A stretch of DNA of 64,000 bases, from the NCBI RefSeq assembly GCF_009733845.1, contig NZ_WNXZ01000004.1:186001-250000 (forward strand), read 5' to 3'. Position 1 is the stretch's first letter. Every line of letters starts with the position of its first letter. The notes beneath the pieces were generated by a model that saw only the letters and a program-made list of their open reading frames with translations, was not told the origin of the DNA and ran no database searches. This document shows, piece after piece, positions 62,167 through 64,000 of the stretch. The stretch comes from Pseudactinotalea terrae (lineage in GTDB: Bacteria; Actinomycetota; Actinomycetes; Actinomycetales; Beutenbergiaceae). Position numbers and translations under genes: made by a program.

Positions 62167-62583
62167 ATGATCGAGGAGACGAGCAGCCGCGCGGCTGACG
62201 CACTGATGGACAACCGCGGCGTGAGCGTCTCGGTCGAGCTCGAGACCGGTGACCCGGTCGGCGCCTTCACCATCGCCGTCGACGGCGGTCCTCCGGTGGG
62301 CCGAGCCGAGTTCGTCGACCCTTCGGGAGCCGAGGGTGAGCGGATCTTCTTCCATACCGAGGTGGATCCGGCGTTCGGCGGCCGGGGACTGGCGAACCTC
62401 CTGCTGGCCGAGGCGCTGGCGGAGAGCATCAGTCATGGCCGCACAGTGGTCCCGTTGTGTCCGCTGTTCGCCCGCCATCTCGAGCGCAACGGCGCCGAGT
62501 TTGTCGCCGCAGGCGGCGTGTTCCGCGTCTCGACGCGTGCGGACATCACGCTGATCAGCCGCCTGACCAAGCCGCGCACCTGA
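62167..62583 (+). CDS. GNAT-type N-acetyltransferase (YidJ/GNAT_acetyltr_2-like)
   Basis: A 138-residue protein with GGGAGG before its ATG. The acetyl-CoA binding segment is IFFHTEVDPAFGGRGLANLLLAEALAESISHGRTVVPLCPLFARHLERN, which matches the small GNAT family that acts on metabolite amines. The substrate is unknown. It lies 19 bases before the glutaminase gene. Confidence 0.9.
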   Translation: MIEETSSRAADALMDNRGVSVSVELETGDPVGAFTIAVDGGPPVGRAEFVDPSGAEGERIFFHTEVDPAFGGRGLANLLLAEALAESISHGRTVVPLCPLFARHLERNGAEFVAAGGVFRVSTRADITLISRLTKPRT

Positions 62584-62602
62584 GCAGGGACGGAGACAGC
62601 AG

Positions 62603-63976
62603 ATGCGGTCGATGATTCCTGATTACCTGGACGAGGTGCTGGCAGGCGTGCGAGCGGATGCCTCGGGGCAGACGGCGAGCTACATCCCCGAGCTCGCCGC
62701 CGCCGATCCCGAGCGGCTCGCTGCCGCCTTCGCCACCGCCGACGGCGAGGTCTACGGCTCCGGTGACGTCGACGTCGAGTTCACGATCCAGTCGATCTCG
62801 AAGCCGTTCGCGTACGCGCTGGCGTTGTCCGATCGAGGGGTCGAGCCGGTGCTCGCGAAGATCGGTGTGGAGCCATCGGGGGAGGCGTTCAACGAGATCT
62901 CGCTCGAGAGCGACACCGGCCGCCCGCGCAATCCCATGATCAACGCCGGGGCGCTCACCGCCCACACGTTGGCGGGTGGAGCGCGGCTGGACGCAGGCGA
63001 GCGTGTGGAGCGGGTGGTCGAAGGCTTGTCGGCTTTCGCCGGGCGCCCGCTCGAGATCGACGAGGCCGTGTGGGCCTCGGAGATGGCACATGCGCACCGC
63101 AACCTGGCGATCGCCCACATGCTCCGCAGCCACGCGATCATCACGGAGGACCCGATGGGCGTGGTCGACGGCTACACCCGCCAGTGCTCGGTGCTCGTGA
63201 CGACTCGGGACCTGGCCATGATGGCCGCGACGTTGGCCAACGGGGGCGTGAACCCGCTGACGAACGAGCAGGTCGTCGACGCAGCGGTGGTGCGGCAGGT
63301 GCTGAGCGTCATGGCCACGTGCGGCATGTATGACGCGGCGGGGGACTGGGCGACCCGGGTCGGGATCCCTGCCAAGAGCGGGGTGGCCGGGGGACTGATC
63401 GGTGCACTACCGGGTCAGGTCGGCATCGCCACCTTCTCACCTCGGCTGGACGTGCACGGGAACAGCGTCCGCGGTGTGTCGCTGTTCGAGCGGTTCACCT
63501 CGGACATGGGGATGCACGTGATGGAGGTACCGCCGCCGGCCCGGGCGGTCGTCCGGTCCAACAAGGTGCGAGGCGAGGGCGACGCCGCGACCCGGATCCT
63601 TCGGCTGCAGGGCGGGATCCGGTTCGCCGGGGCCGAGCGGGTCGTGCGCGAGGTGGTCGACAGCGCGCCCACGGAACCCCGGGTGGTCCTCGACGTCTCC
63701 CTGGTCCACTCGATCGACGACGTGGCACGGCGCATCCTGCTCGAGGTCGTACGCCGGCTGACGTTGGACGGGCACGACGTCTATCTCGTCGATCCGGAGC
63801 GAGTCATGCCCGACCCGGATCCCGGGGACGGTGGTCGGCTCACCGTCGTCGACGACCTGCAGCACGCGCTGCAGCCCGAGCGCGGCAGCGCGGTCTCAGC
63901 CCAGCACGTCCTCGGCGAGTCGCAGATTCCCAGCGGTCAGTCCGCCGTCGACCATGATCGTGGTACCAGCGGGTGA
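62603..63976 (+). CDS. glsA: Glutaminase with STAS-like C-terminal domain
   Basis: A 457-residue enzyme. Residues 1-~310 are a serine-dependent beta-lactamase-fold glutaminase: FTIQSISKPFAYALAL (catalytic Ser-x-x-Lys), NPMINAGAL, SEMAHAHRNLAIAHML, YTRQCSVLVTTRDLAMMAATLANGG and MATCGMYDAAGDWATRVGIPAKSGVAGG. It converts glutamine to glutamate and ammonia. Residues ~340-430 add a STAS-like domain (RVVLDVSLVHSIDDVARRILLEVV), an anti-sigma-antagonist fold that may regulate activity. Its 3' end overlaps the convergent dehydrogenase gene by 81 bases, and its last ~25 residues have no family counterpart. Confidence 0.93.
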   Translation: MRSMIPDYLDEVLAGVRADASGQTASYIPELAAADPERLAAAFATADGEVYGSGDVDVEFTIQSISKPFAYALALSDRGVEPVLAKIGVEPSGEAFNEISLESDTGRPRNPMINAGALTAHTLAGGARLDAGERVERVVEGLSAFAGRPLEIDEAVWASEMAHAHRNLAIAHMLRSHAIITEDPMGVVDGYTRQCSVLVTTRDLAMMAATLANGGVNPLTNEQVVDAAVVRQVLSVMATCGMYDAAGDWATRVGIPAKSGVAGGLIGALPGQVGIATFSPRLDVHGNSVRGVSLFERFTSDMGMHVMEVPPPARAVVRSNKVRGEGDAATRILRLQGGIRFAGAERVVREVVDSAPTEPRVVLDVSLVHSIDDVARRILLEVVRRLTLDGHDVYLVDPERVMPDPDPGDGGRLTVVDDLQHALQPERGSAVSAQHVLGESQIPSGQSAVDHDRGTSG

Positions 63977-64000
63977 GCCGCTCTTCGCGGCGCCGGTGAT
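63896..64000 (-). CDS. Short-chain dehydrogenase, C-terminal end (partial)
   Basis: The frame enters from the right edge and ends at a stop at 63896-63898, giving 34 residues. The sequence ITGAAKSGSPAGTTIMVDGGLTAGN is the typical end of an SDR oxidoreductase, where the VDGG-x-T/S segment lies near the dimer interface. Only the tail is visible, so the substrate is unknown. It overlaps the end of the glutaminase gene on the opposite strand. Confidence 0.75.
   Translation of the reverse strand: MTGAAKSGSPAGTTIMVDGGLTAGNLRLAEDVLG

Overview
The window is a stretch of chromosome from a high-GC Gram-positive bacterium, almost certainly an actinomycete and probably of the Micrococcales. The signs are very high GC at third codon positions, many GTG starts, Tat-dependent exported enzymes, several genes whose start codon lies 5-7 bases after a TANNNT box (leaderless transcripts), a DUF664/DinB protein of the kind linked to mycothiol, F420-type redox genes, and CUT1 sugar ABC transporters without their own ATPase. 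No rRNA, tRNA, CRISPR array, transposase, integrase or phage gene was recognised. Genes are densely packed. The longest gene-free stretch is 48070-48365 (about 296 bases, holding a symmetric four-copy repeat), so no gap exceeds 300 bases.

Region 1 (1 to about 20.2 kb) looks like a polysaccharide-utilisation locus, probably for a uronic-acid-containing glycan. It holds the C-terminal part of a secreted carbohydrate-binding protein, an ADP-ribosylglycohydrolase-like protein with an extra C-terminal domain, and two paralogous Tat-exported proteins with an apparent toroid plus beta-sandwich layout (lyase-like, family not recognised). It also holds a uronate-dehydrogenase-like epimerase, a mannonate-dehydratase-like enolase-superfamily enzyme, a complete CUT1 importer set (binding lipoprotein and two permeases), a LacI regulator, a large FAD-dependent oxidoreductase and a 1237-residue secreted heparinase II/III-type lyase with CBM5/12-like modules. 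Two pairs of matching operator-like sequences tie the divergent promoters together. A perfect 67-base copy of the oxidoreductase gene end lies beyond the heparinase gene and suggests a past rearrangement.

Region 2 (20.2-24.6 kb) carries a secreted VanY-type carboxypeptidase with a propeller-like N-terminal half, a histidine phosphatase and a BCCT osmolyte transporter. Region 3 (24.6-30.9 kb) is a second sugar regulon: a LacI regulator with an operator over its own start codon, the same operator before the operon, then binding lipoprotein, two permeases, a ThuA-like protein and a Gfo/Idh/MocA oxidoreductase, closed by a strong hairpin.

Region 4 (31-44 kb) is mixed. It holds a lipoprotein, a coupled small HTH-like protein and VWA protein, a DUF72 protein, an orphan pair of sugar permeases, a membrane protein, a large FAD plus Fe-S oxidase, a DinB protein, a cell-surface choice-of-anchor-I protein, and a divergent Lrp regulator with a class III aminotransferase. 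Region 5 (44-54 kb) has HrpA helicase, a membrane-anchored EEP-family protein, an L7/L12-C-terminal-like protein, a TipA-like MerR regulator, an MFS exporter with a TetR regulator, and a secreted esterase.

Region 6 (54-64 kb) has a solitary AAA ATPase, a third LacI regulator with a Gfo/Idh/MocA enzyme, an ICMT-like membrane methyltransferase, a haloperoxidase-type hydrolase with a TetR regulator, a luciferase-like monooxygenase coupled to an F420-dependent NADP reductase-like protein, a GNAT protein, a glutaminase with a STAS-like tail, and the end of a short-chain dehydrogenase entering from the right edge.
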